From contig HF998482.1 in NCBI GenBank assembly GCA_000433775.1, positions 41,287-48,670 of the forward strand: 7,384 nt of DNA, in the 5' to 3' direction. Positions 6,038 through 7,384 of this stretch are shown here, piece by piece. The notes below the pieces were generated by a model. The model saw only the letters and a program-made list of their open reading frames with translations, did no database searches and was not told the origin of the DNA. A program made the position numbers and the translations under genes. Position 1 is the stretch's first letter. Each line of letters starts with the position of its first letter. Source of the stretch: Corallococcus sp. CAG:1435 (GTDB taxonomy: Bacteria > Bacillota > Clostridia > Christensenellales > CAG-314).

Positions 6038-6644
6038 TGCTGACCCAATCGCACAAGGAATCGAACCAGTTTGTTTCGATGTTGAAATTTTGTGCGGGTC
6101 TTGTTTCTACTTCTGTGTAGGTTTGCGTGTTGGATTCCGATGCGTCAATGTAGCCCAACTCTTCCGCTCTTTCCGCCAAAGCGGCATAGTCTTCCACCGA
6201 AAGCAATTCGTCCAAAGCGGACACTTCGCCGACAACGCCGGCGTAATCTGCCGAAAGTTGAGCAGTTTCCGCAAACACACCGCTGACTGCAACGGAAGTA
6301 AGGGCAATGCCCAAAACAAGCAACAGCACCACCGCAACGTAACTTATTGCAACAACTTTGGTTTTTGTGCTTACCTTTTTGGCTGTTGCAACGCTGCCGC
6401 TTTGGTACTCTCTTTGATAGTTCATTTTGAGAGTCTGCTGCGAAGGCATAGCATCGGCATTTGCCGCACCGTTTGCCGTTGCGGGATCTTCTACCGAGGT
6501 GAACTGTCCGAGTTTTTGCTGTACGCTTTGCAGAGAAAACTCCGGTGCGTCCTGATTAAGGTAGGTAGCGGAATAAGATGTATCCAAATCGGAGTACACG
6601 TCTGCATTATCATATTCTCTTTTTTCAGTGTTCATTCTCATCAT
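6021..6644 (-). CDS. Bitopic membrane protein in the ftsL position (FtsL-like divisome protein)
   Basis: The 207-residue product has a long polar cytoplasmic N-terminal part (about 1-95, acidic then Ala/Gln-rich, with basic residues just before the membrane), one membrane helix (about 97-120, VVAISYVAVVLLLVLGIAL), and an outer part with a predicted helical stretch (about 124-165) containing LAERAEELGYID. That last segment resembles the end of FtsL-type proteins, where a helix is followed by a short Glu-Leu-Gly turn. It ends in a Trp-rich segment NWFDSLCDWVSNAFGG. In the divisome FtsL forms a coiled coil with FtsB/DivIC and activates FtsW-PBP. Identification rests on topology and on the place between rsmH and the PBP, since FtsL sequences are poorly conserved. 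The N-terminal tail is two to three times the usual length. The start has three closely spaced ATGs (6642-6644, 6639-6641, 6633-6635) after GGTGG; the second or third could be used. It lies 21 bases after rsmH and its end carries the PBP ribosome binding site. Confidence 0.7.
   Translation of the reverse strand: MMRMNTEKREYDNADVYSDLDTSYSATYLNQDAPEFSLQSVQQKLGQFTSVEDPATANGAANADAMPSQQTLKMNYQREYQSGSVATAKKVSTKTKVVAISYVAVVLLLVLGIALTSVAVSGVFAETAQLSADYAGVVGEVSALDELLSVEDYAALAERAEELGYIDASESNTQTYTEVETRPAQNFNIETNWFDSLCDWVSNAFGG
6025..6029 (-). promoter_or_regulatory. Shine-Dalgarno favouring a TTG start for the PBP
   Basis: GGAGG lies in the last Gly codons of the upstream FtsL-like gene, followed by its stop TGA, one base, and a TTG (6017-6019) in the PBP frame. 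Spacing to the TTG is five bases, exactly as at the mraY-murD junction. It lies downstream of the ATG at 6035-6037 and so cannot serve it. Confidence 0.55.
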
Positions 6645-6665
6645 AATTCCACCGCCCGAAAAAAA

Positions 6666-7384
6666 TCACTTTTTTTGAAAAACTCGCAGTTTCGCACTTT
6701 GCGAACGGGAGTTGGTTTGCATTTCTTGGTTACTTGGTAAAATAGGTTTTTTTGTTATTACACTCCCACGGGAGCGATGTCCGCACACGCACACCGGAAG
6801 GTTCGGCGGACAGATACAGTCTGTGGCAAAATCGGCAAAACAGTGTTTGACGATTCTGTCCTCCAACGAATGGAAAGTTATCACTACGATACGTCCGTTG
6901 CTGTTGAGCCTGTCGCACATTGTGTTTAACGCTTCTTCCAAACCGTTAAGTTCGCCGTTAACTTCTATGCGCAACGCCTGAAAGCTTCTTTTTGCGGGAT
7001 GTCCGCCCTTTTTCTTTACCGCCTGCGGAATGGATTTGTCCACTATTTCCACCAACTGTCCGCAAGTTTCAATGGGCTGTTTACTGCGGTAGGCGACAAT
7101 GTTTTTTGCAATGTTCTTTGCAAATTTATCCTCGCCGTACATTTTGATTATTTTTTCCAACGCCACTTCGGAATAGGTGTTCACCACGTCTTTTGCCGAA
7201 AGACTTTGCGAAGCGTCCATCTTCATGTCCAAGGGGGCATCCTTCGCCATGTAGGAAAAACCTCGCTCGGGGTTGTCTATCTGGTAGGAACTGATACCCA
7301 GATCAGCCAAAAAACCGTCAGCTTTGGAGATATTCAGTTGGTCCAACACCGACGCTATGTTTTTGAAGTCGCTGTGAACAAACC
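6666..7384 (-). CDS. rsmH: 16S rRNA (cytosine(1402)-N(4))-methyltransferase (RsmH), 5' end missing
   Basis: RsmH (MraW) transfers methyl from S-adenosylmethionine to N4 of C1402 in 16S rRNA, near the ribosomal P site. The window holds the last 238 residues in frame; the start and the SAM-binding glycine motif lie beyond the right edge. The visible part begins FVHSDFKNIASVLDQL, and continues with DLGISSYQIDNPERGFSY and PLDMKMD, the HPAKRSFQALRIEVNGEL motif, RIVVITFHSLEDRIVK, the cysteine cluster DCICPPNLPVCVCGH, and the C-terminal NSRSQSAKLRVFQKK. All are conserved RsmH features in the right order. A TTG at 7347-7349 is not the start, because the frame and the family similarity continue upstream of it. 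The gene is normally the second in dcw clusters after mraZ, and here it precedes the FtsL-like gene by 21 bases. Confidence 0.97.
   Translation of the reverse strand, partial: FVHSDFKNIASVLDQLNISKADGFLADLGISSYQIDNPERGFSYMAKDAPLDMKMDASQSLSAKDVVNTYSEVALEKIIKMYGEDKFAKNIAKNIVAYRSKQPIETCGQLVEIVDKSIPQAVKKKGGHPAKRSFQALRIEVNGELNGLEEALNTMCDRLNSNGRIVVITFHSLEDRIVKHCFADFATDCICPPNLPVCVCGHRSRGSVITKKPILPSNQEMQTNSRSQSAKLRVFQKK

Noticed and set aside
6090..6740. A 216-codon plus-strand open frame opposite the FtsL-like gene
   Set aside because: Cys/His/Arg-rich low-quality sequence with no ribosome binding site. The minus-strand frame has a proper membrane helix, start and junctions.

Overview
The window is a stretch of a division and cell-wall (dcw) gene cluster. 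Every gene I can support lies on the minus strand, so transcription runs from the right end to the left. In that direction the order is: rsmH (5' end outside the window), a small one-pass membrane protein in the ftsL position, a class B penicillin-binding protein (FtsI/SpoVD type), a 381-base gap, murE, mraY, murD, and the first 58 codons of an ftsW/SEDS gene that runs off the left end. I found no plus-strand genes, tRNAs, rRNAs, CRISPR arrays or insertion sequences.

The layout suggests a Bacillota (Clostridia-like) bacterium. It has strong GGAGG ribosome binding sites, a GC content in the mid-40s by sampling, MurE of the meso-diaminopimelate type (DNPR motif), and the order murE-mraY-murD-ftsW with no murF between murE and mraY, as in Bacillus. 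Several cytoplasmic enzymes are rich in cysteine (MurD about 4%), which fits a strict anaerobe. The taxonomic placement is inference.

The genes work together as follows. RsmH methylates 16S rRNA and is the usual head gene of the cluster. MurD and MurE are cytoplasmic ligases that add D-Glu and meso-DAP to UDP-MurNAc peptides. MraY transfers the finished precursor to undecaprenyl phosphate, giving lipid I. FtsW and the class B PBP form the septal glycosyltransferase/transpeptidase pair, and an FtsL-like bitopic protein normally bridges that pair to the other divisome proteins. ftsL-PBP, mraY-murD and murD-ftsW overlap or nearly touch; murE-mraY are 23 bases apart. The one real break is the gap between the PBP and murE.

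Nothing here amounts to a new biological system. The points worth a second look are: (1) murE is broken by a one-base shift in the middle of its central domain, at a site where the stop of the first frame overlaps an ATG of the second (ATGA); (2) a perfect 13-bp inverted repeat stands just before the murE ribosome binding site, flanked by A/T tracts; (3) the PBP-murE gap carries an imperfect direct repeat and competing hairpins, and is open on both strands; (4) two junctions share the same geometry, in which the upstream protein ends Phe-Gly-Gly because the Shine-Dalgarno GGAGG is inside its last codons, which points to a TTG start for the PBP; (5) the FtsL-like protein has an unusually long cytoplasmic tail.
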